In this document: in pieces, positions 32,079 to 40,890 of the stretch | Position numbering within the stretch: the first letter of the stretch is position 1 | How the letters are laid out: the number at the start of each line of letters is the position of its first letter | NCBI GenBank assembly: GCA_002011075.2 | Contig: MTMA02000006.1 | Span: 1,232,599-1,296,598, forward strand | DNA length: 64,000 nt | Source of the DNA: Candidatus Scotarchaeum otlingeri | GTDB lineage: Archaea; Thermoproteota; Nitrososphaeria; Geothermarchaeales; JDFR-13 | Direction: 5' to 3' | Translations under genes and position numbers: made by a program | The notes under the pieces: generated by a model | What the model was told of the DNA's origin: nothing | What the model saw: the letters and a program-made list of their open reading frames with translations, nothing else | Database searches by the model: none

Positions 32079-32870
32079 ATGGACTTAGGGTTATCGGGTA
32101 AAATAGCTTTAGTTACAGCCGCTAGCAAAGGCATAGGTAGAGGTATAGCGACCGTATTAGCCCAGGAAGGGGCGGATGTAATAATATTATCTAGGAACAA
32201 GGGGAATCTATTAGAGGCTCAGAGAATCATTAAACGGGAGACTGGGGTGAAAATAGATATAGTTGAGGCGGACCTTACTAAGAGAGAGTTAGTTACAAAG
32301 GCTGTCAGTGAAATTAAGGGAAGATATGGGGGAGTGGATATATTGGTATTTAATACAGGGGGCCCTAGACCCGGCTACTTCTCCGATTTGGAGATGAAGG
32401 ACTGGATAGATGCGGTAGATATACTGCTTTATCCTGCAATTCAGCTAACGAAGGAATTTATAGATAGTATGGTTGAAAAGCGCTGGGGAAGGATTATATA
32501 TTCTACGAGTATCGCTATCAAAGAGCCTATTGATGGATTAGTGCTGTCTAATGCTGTAAGGCTTTCTATGGCAGGACTAGTTAGGAGTCTTGCTAGGGAA
32601 TATGGTGCATATGGAGTCACCGTTAATGCGGTTATGCCCGGCTATATCAAGACAGAGAGGGTTATGCAGTTGGCTAGGGACCGTGCAAAGCGGGAGGAGA
32701 AGGATGTAGAAGAGGTATTATCTGAGTTAACGAGAGATATACCTAGTAAGAGGATGGCCGATCCACTTGAAGTCGGGTATTTGGTCGCCTTTCTATCGTC
32801 AGATAAGGCTGCGTATATCAATGGAGCTGTAATTCCCATTGACGGCGGATATCTCAGATCGGCCCTATAA
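32079..32870 (+). CDS. short-chain dehydrogenase/reductase lacking the YxxxK catalytic pair
   Basis: The product has 263 residues with an intact Rossmann nucleotide-binding motif (TAASKGIGRGIA) and the classical-SDR structural motif FNTGGPRPG. The serine region is IIYSTSIAIKEP, but the segment that should contain YxxxK reads LVLSNAVRLSMAG, with no Tyr or Lys. A group of archaeal and bacterial SDRs shares this NTGGP/no-YxxxK pattern. The fold is certain and the reaction is unknown; it may not be a standard alcohol dehydrogenase. Confidence 0.8.
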   Translation: MDLGLSGKIALVTAASKGIGRGIATVLAQEGADVIILSRNKGNLLEAQRIIKRETGVKIDIVEADLTKRELVTKAVSEIKGRYGGVDILVFNTGGPRPGYFSDLEMKDWIDAVDILLYPAIQLTKEFIDSMVEKRWGRIIYSTSIAIKEPIDGLVLSNAVRLSMAGLVRSLAREYGAYGVTVNAVMPGYIKTERVMQLARDRAKREEKDVEEVLSELTRDIPSKRMADPLEVGYLVAFLSSDKAAYINGAVIPIDGGYLRSAL

Positions 32871-32880
32871 TCATATTTAT

Positions 32881-33360
32881 TTATACATACATCTCTTTGG
32901 GTGGAGGTCTTACTCTGCCCATAGCGTTGAATAGAGAATTCTGCATCTCGAATTTTATGGCGAGTGCCTTAGCGAGATCTGAAGCCGTTATGAGCCCAAC
33001 TAGTGAACTTTTTTCATTGATGACAGGGAGACGCCTGACACCGTTTTTAGCCATTATATCCGCTGCATCTTCGATAGTAGCCTCTTCTTTTACTACTATT
33101 ACTGGCTTGGTCATTATATCTCTAACCAGGGTTTCATGTGGATCTTTATCTTCACAGATTACACGTCTTACGATATCTCTTTCAGTAATAATACCTACTA
33201 CTTTATCTTCTTTTCTTATTAATATGCATCCTACGCCGAATTCACTCATTGCTTTGGCAGCCTTGTATACTGGTGCATCATCTTCTATTAATGCAAGATC
33301 TTTTGTCATTATATCTTTTACCTTGATGTTGAATATATCCTCAAGACTAATCTGGGCCAT
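32881..33360 (-). CDS. tandem CBS-domain protein
   Basis: The product has 159 residues and almost nothing but two CBS domains: IMTKDLALIEDDAPVYKAAK with GVGCILIRKEDKVVGIITER, and IMTKPVIVVKEEATIEDAAD with GVRRLPVINEKSSLVGLITA. Such pairs bind adenine nucleotides and act as energy sensors on a partner. No fused effector domain is present. It is convergent with the SDR gene. Confidence 0.9.
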   Translation of the reverse strand: MAQISLEDIFNIKVKDIMTKDLALIEDDAPVYKAAKAMSEFGVGCILIRKEDKVVGIITERDIVRRVICEDKDPHETLVRDIMTKPVIVVKEEATIEDAADIMAKNGVRRLPVINEKSSLVGLITASDLAKALAIKFEMQNSLFNAMGRVRPPPKEMYV

Positions 33361-33431
33361 CTAATTTCACCATAATTATTATAATAGTTATAGAGGGTAA
33401 AAAGGCTAATAAGGAATTGCTAGTGGGAACT

Positions 33432-34184
33432 CTATTCTTCCCATCTAAGCTGTGGAATCGCGTTGTATGCTATAGATAACAATGGCGGTCCTAGTATTAT
33501 TAGAAAAGGTATTTCAGTGACGAAGGTCCATACAAAGAATATTATAGCTGCATAAAACGCTAATTGATATCCGCCCCCTACCACCGCTGGTAATGCAAAT
33601 ATTTGGCTGAATCCCCAGACGCCTATTCCGATAATTATGCTGCCTACTGTAAGGCCGACAAAGCTTCCTACGACATAGCTCCTCCATCTTTTTAATATAT
33701 AGCTGACGGCTATGAAGGATATATAGGTTATAAGTATAGTGAGTATGAAGATTGTGAATATATCTATCCCTAGATATCCACCGGTGTATAGTAATAGAAG
33801 GACTATAGATATCGCCAGATTGATTATGGTGGATGAGGTAAAGATACTTATCCAGCTGAGTTTTTTCCTGCTTAAGTATCCTAATAGATAGAAACCCGCG
33901 AAGTTTGCTGGTACACCCACAGTTAAGCTTAACAATGCATTTCCATGAATCACCATGTCGCTTATGAAGATTCCTATAGCTGCTCCTATGGCTCCAACTA
34001 ATGGTCCGAAAAGAACAGCGAATATGGCGGGTATGATTACAGAGGGCCAAAATCTTACTACCCCGAATACAGGTGTAAAGAGACCTAGATATGTTAGGAA
34101 TCCCAAGCCTGCATAGAGAGCTGCACATATACTTATTGCCGCTATATCTAGTGCTTTCATCTCAATCAATATAGATGAGGTCAT
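33432..34184 (-). CDS. ECF-type transporter S component (substrate unknown)
   Basis: The product is a 250-residue integral membrane protein with six or more helices. The N-terminal helix pair (ISICAALYAGLGFLTYLGLF) and FGPLVGAIGAAIGIFISDMV resemble vitamin-type S components of energy-coupling-factor transporters, where a small-residue motif contacts the T protein. No EcfA or EcfT gene is in the window, so it would share a module encoded elsewhere. An inverted repeat lies upstream of its TATA box. The substrate cannot be told from the sequence. Confidence 0.65.
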   Translation of the reverse strand: MTSSILIEMKALDIAAISICAALYAGLGFLTYLGLFTPVFGVVRFWPSVIIPAIFAVLFGPLVGAIGAAIGIFISDMVIHGNALLSLTVGVPANFAGFYLLGYLSRKKLSWISIFTSSTIINLAISIVLLLLYTGGYLGIDIFTIFILTILITYISFIAVSYILKRWRSYVVGSFVGLTVGSIIIGIGVWGFSQIFALPAVVGGGYQLAFYAAIIFFVWTFVTEIPFLIILGPPLLSIAYNAIPQLRWEE

Positions 34185-34209
34185 CAGAACTTAAGACTTG
34201 TTTAGAGAT

Positions 34210-34220
34210 TATATATCTAT
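34210..34220 (-). promoter_or_regulatory. TATA box of the S-component gene
   Basis: On the - strand GATATATAATC is centred about 30 nt before ATG 34184, fitting a leaderless transcript. The inverted repeat 34232-34258 lies just upstream. Confidence 0.5.
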
Positions 34221-34231
34221 CTATAGATATC

Positions 34232-34258
34232 TATATAGGCATATCCACCGCCTATATA
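34232..34258. promoter_or_regulatory. 9-bp inverted repeat upstream of the S-component promoter
   Basis: TATATAGGC (34232-34240) and GCCTATATA (34250-34258) are separated by 9 nt. The element lies between the end of the THUMP methyltransferase gene and the TATA box of the S-component gene, both on the - strand. It can be an operator for a vitamin-responsive regulator or a transcription-end hairpin. Confidence 0.45.
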
Positions 34259-34264
34259 ATTCGA

Positions 34265-35401
34265 TTATAAGGAGAACACATAGATATGTGTCAGTATATT
34301 TCCATGTAAAACGACTAAGTCTCGAGTTATATTATAGCCTGCCTTGGTTAGAGCCGACTTCATGGTATGGTATGAACCAGAAATCACAGCTCCTTTTATT
34401 ACACCTACATCTTTCAAGGAGGCTATAATTTCTCTATAAAGGTGTGGAATGGCTCTAGGCCTGGTTAATCTGATGCCATAGGGTGGATTGAATGCAGAAT
34501 AATAGGAATTTCTTGGAACAATATCATATATCCTCCTCGAATCTCCCGTGAAATAGCTTACTATTCTAGATACACCGGCGGCATTAGAATTTGCTTTAGC
34601 CCACTCTATATACTTTGGAGAAGCGTCTATCCCAAAAATAATCTTTTTTTCTATGTTAAATTGAGTCTTGCTCTTCGCCGATTCTCTTAATTTCCAATAA
34701 TAATCTGTATCTATGAATCTGAGGTTTGTTATTTTATGAGTCTCCCTAAATATGCCTGGAGGTATATTCATCGCTATCATAGCGGCCTCAATGGGTATGG
34801 TCCCCACACCACACATCGGATCTATAAGTATAGTTTTCCTATCCCATCCTATTAGATATATCATTCCTGCGGCTATTACTGGGTTGAGTGAAGCTGGATG
34901 ATTATATACTCGGTAGCCTCGTTTGTGTAGACTTTCGCCACTTGTATTGATACCTATAAGATACCTATTATTTATTATCCGTAAAACTATCTCTATCTCT
35001 GGATCGTCAAGACATACCCTAACACCTCGTGACATTAACTGGCTATGAATAACGCCACCTATTTCTCTAGCAGCATCAATACTTCTAAAACTATGCCTAC
35101 CGATCCTTTCACATCTAACTCCGAAACATTGTCCAGCATCGATGTATTCCTTGAAGGATATCCCCGATATCTTATTTTTTAGGTCCCTTAAGTCTATAAA
35201 TTCGCCTTTATCTATGATGAGAATAACCCTTGTTATAGTCCTAGCATATATATTCAGCTTAGATAATAGATGCTCATCGACATTAGATTCAATATATCCT
35301 CTACCCTCAATTACATTGGACACCCCCAAATTACTTATCTCCATAGATGCTATAGACTCCATACCCCTTGGGCATAGAGCAAGTACATCGTATCTAGGCA
35401 T
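34265..35401 (-). CDS. THUMP-domain RNA methyltransferase (Trm14-like, tRNA m2G6)
   Basis: The product has 378 residues. The N-terminal NFLD/THUMP RNA-binding region (to about residue 155) precedes a Rossmann methyltransferase. The latter has the SAM motif IDPMCGVGTIPIEAAMIAMN, the acidic ribose motif FGIDASPKYI and the catalytic AFNPPYGIRL. NPPY enzymes methylate exocyclic amines, so guanosine N2 of tRNA position 6 (Trm14/TrmN) is the best guess. RlmL-type rRNA activity is the alternative. Confidence 0.82.
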   Translation of the reverse strand: MPRYDVLALCPRGMESIASMEISNLGVSNVIEGRGYIESNVDEHLLSKLNIYARTITRVILIIDKGEFIDLRDLKNKISGISFKEYIDAGQCFGVRCERIGRHSFRSIDAAREIGGVIHSQLMSRGVRVCLDDPEIEIVLRIINNRYLIGINTSGESLHKRGYRVYNHPASLNPVIAAGMIYLIGWDRKTILIDPMCGVGTIPIEAAMIAMNIPPGIFRETHKITNLRFIDTDYYWKLRESAKSKTQFNIEKKIIFGIDASPKYIEWAKANSNAAGVSRIVSYFTGDSRRIYDIVPRNSYYSAFNPPYGIRLTRPRAIPHLYREIIASLKDVGVIKGAVISGSYHTMKSALTKAGYNITRDLVVLHGNILTHIYVFSL

Positions 35402-35453
35402 TTCTCATTCCCAATAAAATAGTTATATTTTGTTCATGCCCATCAATCTTAAT

Positions 35454-36155
35454 ATGGAGATGCCGCCTAAGATAGATTCTCTAGAATTATTGAGGGAAAA
35501 CGTCATATCTTGCAGAAAGTGTCAGAGACTCGTTAAATATCGGGAGGAGATCAGTAGACGTAAGGTTAAAAGGTACATCGACAGGAGTTATTGGGGTAGG
35601 CCTCTCCCTGGATTCGGGGATCCAGATGCTAGGGTTCTAATCATAGGATTGGCGCCTGCTGCTCATGGGGGAAATAGGACAGGCAGGATGTTTACCGGAG
35701 ACTCATCCGGCGACTGGCTTATAAGGGCCTTGTATGAAGTGGGATTTGCCAATCAACCATTATCTATAGATGTAAATGATGGATTGAAGCTGAAGGATGT
35801 ATATATAACTGCTGTAGTCAGGTGTGCACCACCCAAGAATAGACCTTTGGCCATCGAGATAGCTAACTGCAGACCTTATCTAATAGAGGAAATTAGGTTA
35901 TTAAAGATGTTGAGGGTAATGGTTACGCTGGGAAAGATATCCTTTGATAATACATTGAGGACGCTAAATACTCTTTATCCCGAGTTTAATTATAGAGCTT
36001 ACCGTTTCGCTCATGGAAATATTATTAGCGACAAAGCCATACCATATAGAATATTTGTTTCATATCATCCTAGCAGACAGAATACGCAGACAGGTAGATT
36101 GACTTGGGGGATGTGGATCTCTATATTTAGAAAGGTTAGAGAAGCGATCGGCTAG
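35454..36155 (+). CDS. uracil-DNA glycosylase, family 5 (UDGb)
   Basis: Motif 1 is GLAPAAHGGNRTGRMFTGD, the family 5 signature that lacks the usual catalytic Asp/Asn of other UDGs. The closing motif is SYHPSRQNTQTGRL. Cysteines CRKC, VRC and NC suit the 4Fe-4S cluster. It excises uracil and hypoxanthine from DNA in base excision repair, which matters at high temperature. In-frame starts exist at 35430 and 35436, but the TATA at 35422-35429 favours ATG 35454 as a leaderless start. Confidence 0.88.
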   Translation: MEMPPKIDSLELLRENVISCRKCQRLVKYREEISRRKVKRYIDRSYWGRPLPGFGDPDARVLIIGLAPAAHGGNRTGRMFTGDSSGDWLIRALYEVGFANQPLSIDVNDGLKLKDVYITAVVRCAPPKNRPLAIEIANCRPYLIEEIRLLKMLRVMVTLGKISFDNTLRTLNTLYPEFNYRAYRFAHGNIISDKAIPYRIFVSYHPSRQNTQTGRLTWGMWISIFRKVREAIG

Positions 36156-37880
36156 TTAAGACTTCTTATTATTAAAGTATTTTATTAGGTAGTCTTCATT
36201 ATTCTCGGCTTTAACCTCTACTGGAACATTCTTTAATTTAGTGGCTTTATAGCTTACAAAGATCCATTCACCTACATCTAGCTCCGTAGATTTGTCTATG
36301 ACGCTTCTACTTATGGAAAAAGCGTCTGAAACAACGTTCCTATCATAGGTTCTGGGGAGAGTGCTTACAAAATAGCTATGCAGTTGTTGAAGGGCATTAG
36401 TGTTTAGATGGGCTAATCTCTGTGTAGCGATCCATGCGGCGGCAGAGTATTTTCTCCCTTGCCTTAATAGGGCCTCTACAGAGATATTTGATTGATGAGT
36501 ATAGTCCTCACTACGTGTTCTATCGGGGATGAATTCCTGGGCTTCATCCATTATAATAAGAAGTTTATTACCGATTCCATATGTCTTCTTGACCCTGAAC
36601 ATCATATTTATGAATTCTGCTATCGCCATTCTTGCCTGTGTAGGATCTGGAATATAGAATATCGATATATCTTCATGATTGGGGTCCATAACAGATCTAT
36701 AGGCTATCTCTGGAATCGATAGTGTATCCTCCTCAACTTCGATATATCCTCCTTCAGATAGAACGTTAAGGTCGCTATAGAGATATGACCTCTGCGAGAA
36801 GTTGTCCCTCAATTCTCTAAGCAATGCTATCAATTCTTCGGCGTCATCCTTATTTCTTGTTAGGAGCTCGATAAACGGGTAGTTTGGAGGATATTTACGG
36901 ATAATCTTCATAGCCTTATTTACCAAGCCTACGACTACGGGTTTAGTGTCCACAGCTCTATTCAAGATATTTATTAATACATCTAATGTCAACCTCTTCT
37001 TTCTAATTAGTATAGGTAGGTAGTTTGCCTTGGCTAATTCACTTCGGATTTTATCTTCATCTATATTTTCTAATAGTGATTCAGGTATTACCTGACTTTC
37101 TAAGAAACGCTCTTTAGTAAGAGATTCGGTGGTATATATAACGCCATTGCGATTAAGCAGTAAATCTAAGAGATGAACCGAGTATTCACCTGCTATATCG
37201 AATATGAGTACCTTTATCTCACTAAATTTCTCTAATACTTTCCTAACTAATAGACTGACTAGGTTTGATTTTCCACTTCCTGTGAACCCAAATATACCTG
37301 TATGATACTTGTAGATGCTATATATATCGACTTGCAATGGAATATTATATCCTTTTAGAATCCCTAGCGTAGAGCCGTTTTCAATACAAACCATTTCACG
37401 TATAACATCTTTTGACATTATATGGGCTTCACTACCGGTCAAGGGACCCAGATTTGATTTTTTGAATAAAAATTTATTGTCTTCTATCTTGAGTATATAT
37501 CCAGTATGAACAGCAATAACCTCCATCCAATTTTCTCCACCTTCAACCCAACTTTCCTTAATCCGATCGAGGTAATCCCATTTCAGGACAGGGGGGACAT
37601 CCGGGGTTAAACTCGCACTTTCATAATGCTTTGGTCTAACGCCCAACGCTTCAAAGAGTATATAGATATCCCCACCGCCGGAAGTTATGCGTTTGATACC
37701 TATCAAACTAGGTTCATGCAATTTGTCGAAGATTTTGAGGTTAAATAACGCGTCAATATATGCAATCCCCTCTTTGAAGACAGCTTCTCCCTCTCTCAAT
37801 CTAGCTCTCTGTGACTCGATAGCGTAGTGCCTCAATTTAGCTTCGAATTCATTATCTAATTCGTCATAGAGCCTATTCAT
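36156..37880 (-). CDS. herA: HerA-family bipolar helicase/translocase
   Basis: The product has 574 residues. The N-terminal HAS-barrel-like region is followed by the RecA-type ATPase: Walker A GFTGSGKSNL, VLIFDIAGEY, Walker B LLIIMDEAQEF, the sensor IATQRL and an arginine-finger-like TLPRTYDR. It overlaps the NurA-type gene upstream by 4 nt (ATGA). HerA hexamers pump DNA and work with NurA nuclease in end resection. Neither Mre11 nor Rad50 is beside the pair, so this may be a second, stand-alone HerA-NurA set. Confidence 0.85.
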   Translation of the reverse strand: MNRLYDELDNEFEAKLRHYAIESQRARLREGEAVFKEGIAYIDALFNLKIFDKLHEPSLIGIKRITSGGGDIYILFEALGVRPKHYESASLTPDVPPVLKWDYLDRIKESWVEGGENWMEVIAVHTGYILKIEDNKFLFKKSNLGPLTGSEAHIMSKDVIREMVCIENGSTLGILKGYNIPLQVDIYSIYKYHTGIFGFTGSGKSNLVSLLVRKVLEKFSEIKVLIFDIAGEYSVHLLDLLLNRNGVIYTTESLTKERFLESQVIPESLLENIDEDKIRSELAKANYLPILIRKKRLTLDVLINILNRAVDTKPVVVGLVNKAMKIIRKYPPNYPFIELLTRNKDDAEELIALLRELRDNFSQRSYLYSDLNVLSEGGYIEVEEDTLSIPEIAYRSVMDPNHEDISIFYIPDPTQARMAIAEFINMMFRVKKTYGIGNKLLIIMDEAQEFIPDRTRSEDYTHQSNISVEALLRQGRKYSAAAWIATQRLAHLNTNALQQLHSYFVSTLPRTYDRNVVSDAFSISRSVIDKSTELDVGEWIFVSYKATKLKNVPVEVKAENNEDYLIKYFNNKKS

Positions 37881-39661
37881 CTACGTCTCCTCCTCTCAAC
37901 TATCCTTCTAAAGTCTCTAAATCTTCTAGTCACTATGAATATTCTTCTTTCTCTTATAATTCTGTTTATTCGTGAGTCGGCTGAATCCATAATCATATCC
38001 CTAACCAGATTAATTGTAGTCTTGACATCCTTATCCGCCAAAAATAAAAGATAATTATGTCCAGTGGCCTCAGTAATTTCTGGATTATCCATTTTACTCA
38101 GTAAATATAGAATCATATTATCATATCTATTCAACTTGTTTTCGAAATAGGGTTTTATAGTGACTTTATGGTTTCCCTCTATAGCGTCAATCTCATGTCT
38201 AAACTCAGAGTCATATTCATTCTGGAATCTATCGTAAAAGAACACAGGGGACCTTACTTCGACATCGTCCGTCCCCTTTAGACTCCTCAGTTGATAGTAG
38301 CATCGCACCAAAACCCCTTCTTGATAAATTACTTTTCTTGCCGCTTTAAGTGGAGCTTCCTCAGAGTCTTTGATTAACGTTGCAAATGCGGCGTCGTATC
38401 CAGCGAATCTCCATGGAGTTCTAAAAGAGTCAGGGTGTAAACTGGATGATAAGGTTAGGAGAGGTCTATCACTCTTAATTGGTAATCTAAAATCTCGATC
38501 TATAATCTCTTTATACTTAGCAAAGGGTATTACAGACCTATATAAATCTGTAACATACGTATCCTTCCCGATACCTACTAATACCAAGCTCTTCTCCTTA
38601 ATTAAGCGGCCTAACTCGTATATCACGAATAATGTCGCTACATTGAGCTCATGGGTACCTAGCCATCGTCCATCATTGAGGTATAGAGGATGCTCGCTTT
38701 CATCGCCTGCAAATAACCTTCGGCCTAAATCATTTATCAACCTCCTGATTCTAATCCAATACTCTCTAGCACGGGGGTTTATCCTCATGCTGAAACCAGT
38801 AACTTCATCAAAGAGACCGCCACCTAGTATATTATTTAACCGATCGAGGCTCTTGAGGAGCTTGCTCATCTCTGCATCTTTGAGACCAAACTCTTGTGAG
38901 ATCTCTTTCGTATATAATTCCCCATTATTATTGAGTATGTATTGTATAACCGCGTATGGTATGTAATACCCCCGTCGAGGTATTTGAAATATATTTGGCC
39001 CGATATATGCCCCTAGAAATATGTCAGTAAGGGTGAGTACGTCTCCATTAAGATTATAATTAAGTAAAGCTCCTCCCTTTTCCCTAAATATGAGTTTTCT
39101 AGCGTCTCTTCTATAGGGATGTATACTGCTCCCTATCGGGCGGTCTAGAAATATAATTTTTGTATACCCTTCAGCTGCCTTCATCCCTTGGTAATACTCT
39201 CCGAAAGTCATGACTGAGAAGGGTATGCTTTCCATGCTAGTCTCTAGGCTTCGGAGGCCACCTACATCGCTTAGCTTGAGAATATCATTTATATCCTCTA
39301 TCCACACTGGAATAACTGTAGAAAAAGTGTATTTATCTTCTCTCTCGATCTTCCCCCAATCCACCTCGATATTTCCGGAATTATCTATAGATAATGTTGT
39401 TGAGTAGCCGGAGACAGCTACATATAAGACCACAATTTCCATTCTCTCCTCATAACTCATAGAGCCGTCTATACCTATAGCCTTATAATCCCCCTGCCCC
39501 AAGTATTCCAGCAGCATTCTCCTGGCGGCATCGGGGTCTAAAGGTTTGACGAGGGGGCCTAGGTTAATATCATTTTTTATTTTATCCATTCTATTACTCA
39601 GTAAAGCCCCTAGAAAATCGATTTCGCCTAAAAATCTTTTGAAATCCCAAGACATTTTCAT
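37877..39661 (-). CDS. nurA: NurA-domain nuclease
   Basis: The product has 594 residues, longer than typical NurA (about 350). Catalytic-type acidic motifs are AIGIDGSMSY (Asp65), GEYYQGMKAAEGYTKIIFLD and a late DAIEG/TATGHNYLLFLADKD region. A winged-helix-like insert (LYTKEISQEFGLKDAEMSKL) sits in the middle and explains part of the extra length. The C terminus is RERRIF...RRRRR. With HerA it would resect DNA ends 5' to 3'. It is the first gene of the pair. Confidence 0.8.
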   Translation of the reverse strand: MKMSWDFKRFLGEIDFLGALLSNRMDKIKNDINLGPLVKPLDPDAARRMLLEYLGQGDYKAIGIDGSMSYEERMEIVVLYVAVSGYSTTLSIDNSGNIEVDWGKIEREDKYTFSTVIPVWIEDINDILKLSDVGGLRSLETSMESIPFSVMTFGEYYQGMKAAEGYTKIIFLDRPIGSSIHPYRRDARKLIFREKGGALLNYNLNGDVLTLTDIFLGAYIGPNIFQIPRRGYYIPYAVIQYILNNNGELYTKEISQEFGLKDAEMSKLLKSLDRLNNILGGGLFDEVTGFSMRINPRAREYWIRIRRLINDLGRRLFAGDESEHPLYLNDGRWLGTHELNVATLFVIYELGRLIKEKSLVLVGIGKDTYVTDLYRSVIPFAKYKEIIDRDFRLPIKSDRPLLTLSSSLHPDSFRTPWRFAGYDAAFATLIKDSEEAPLKAARKVIYQEGVLVRCYYQLRSLKGTDDVEVRSPVFFYDRFQNEYDSEFRHEIDAIEGNHKVTIKPYFENKLNRYDNMILYLLSKMDNPEITEATGHNYLLFLADKDVKTTINLVRDMIMDSADSRINRIIRERRIFIVTRRFRDFRRIVERRRRR

Positions 39662-39757
39662 ATTACCTCTAAAATGAGTATAGGATAGGATATTATTGAA
39701 GTTAGGGAAAGAGATTATATCTCTTCATGAAAAAATTAATTTTGATTTATAACCAGT

Positions 39758-40756
39758 CTATATCCATCGATCTACATATCGTGTCCTATTTTGTAGTACA
39801 ACGACCCTTGACCGGGGAGCTTCATCCATAAGGATATAGCCATCGAGGCGATCTAATAGTTTTAATGAATACTGCTTGATTTCTTCATGTGTCAACATAT
39901 TACTTTTCTTGAGACGTTTTATGGACATACCTATATGCATATATGACTTAACCTCTATAAAATGGGGATTACCTATCCGTATGAGACCCGCATATTCATC
40001 TATATATTCTTCATCGCTATTCAGATCCTTGATCATAGTCATTCTAATTACTGTTCTCGTAGGCATTTGGGATAATAATCTAAGGCTCTTCATCCATCTA
40101 TCCCAGCCATCTTTATATAGAGACTTAGTTATCCATTGAAATAGCTCTGGATTTGGCGCGCTGCACGACAAATATAATTGTGTAGGAAGCGCGTCCTCCT
40201 TAATCAGCCTCTCTAGCATATCAGGCTCAAGGCCGTTTGTAACTATGAATATCGATTTTGTATAGGGAAGGGTTTTGAGGTACTTGACAAGCTGGGGCAA
40301 CTTCGGATATAATGTTGGTTCTCCAGAGAGGCTAATTGCATAGTGGGTCGGTGTTAAAGATTCTTTATATTTCCTCATATTTGTCTTCGGGTTTCCAGGA
40401 TATCCTGATAATAATCTTCTTCTCTCTCTTAGGATGCCTTCCATAAGTTCTTCCGGGTCATCTACCTCATCGGCCTCCATATGCATCTTCTTCATAAACT
40501 CCATTGGTCGCCAGCAGAATATACATTTCATTTCGCACATCATCCCAGCGGGGCTGAATTGTACACATCGGTGGGTGTCTATTCCATAGAAGATATTTTT
40601 ATAGCATTCGCCCTCGTTTTTGAGGCTTTTCTTTGTCCAGTGACAGACCTCTACAGTTGAATGATTATATATACCATACCCTGCGTTTTTCAATTGTGAT
40701 TTTATTCTACCGGGTATGCTAATCGATTTCCTTTTCTCAACGACCCCTTCATTCAT
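39758..40756 (-). CDS. taw1: TYW1-type tRNA wyosine synthase (radical SAM)
   Basis: The product has 332 residues. The radical SAM cluster motif is CEMKCIFCWRP. Additional N-terminal cysteines (CHWTKKSL, GECYKN, HRCVQFSP) form the second cluster as in archaeal Taw1. ISLSGEPTLYPKL is the SAM-binding GGE-like motif. It condenses N1-methylguanosine-37 with pyruvate-derived carbons to make imG-14 in tRNA-Phe. It is a monocistronic-looking archaeal core gene. Confidence 0.92.
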   Translation of the reverse strand: MNEGVVEKRKSISIPGRIKSQLKNAGYGIYNHSTVEVCHWTKKSLKNEGECYKNIFYGIDTHRCVQFSPAGMMCEMKCIFCWRPMEFMKKMHMEADEVDDPEELMEGILRERRRLLSGYPGNPKTNMRKYKESLTPTHYAISLSGEPTLYPKLPQLVKYLKTLPYTKSIFIVTNGLEPDMLERLIKEDALPTQLYLSCSAPNPELFQWITKSLYKDGWDRWMKSLRLLSQMPTRTVIRMTMIKDLNSDEEYIDEYAGLIRIGNPHFIEVKSYMHIGMSIKRLKKSNMLTHEEIKQYSLKLLDRLDGYILMDEAPRSRVVVLQNRTRYVDRWI

Positions 40757-40890
40757 ACTGTAAACCTTTTACACCAATATTCTATTATGGTTGATATCCT
40801 GATTATAAATAATTATAGTTATTATTATGTGGCTAAAAATATTTAATTCCAAGATAACTAATGTGTTGATGAGAGTATAATGGTTGTGGG

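Noticed and set aside
33514-34128. 204-residue - strand ORF in another frame of the S-component gene
   Set aside because: The composition is that of a frame-shifted membrane protein. The 33432-34184 frame gives a coherent multi-helix protein.
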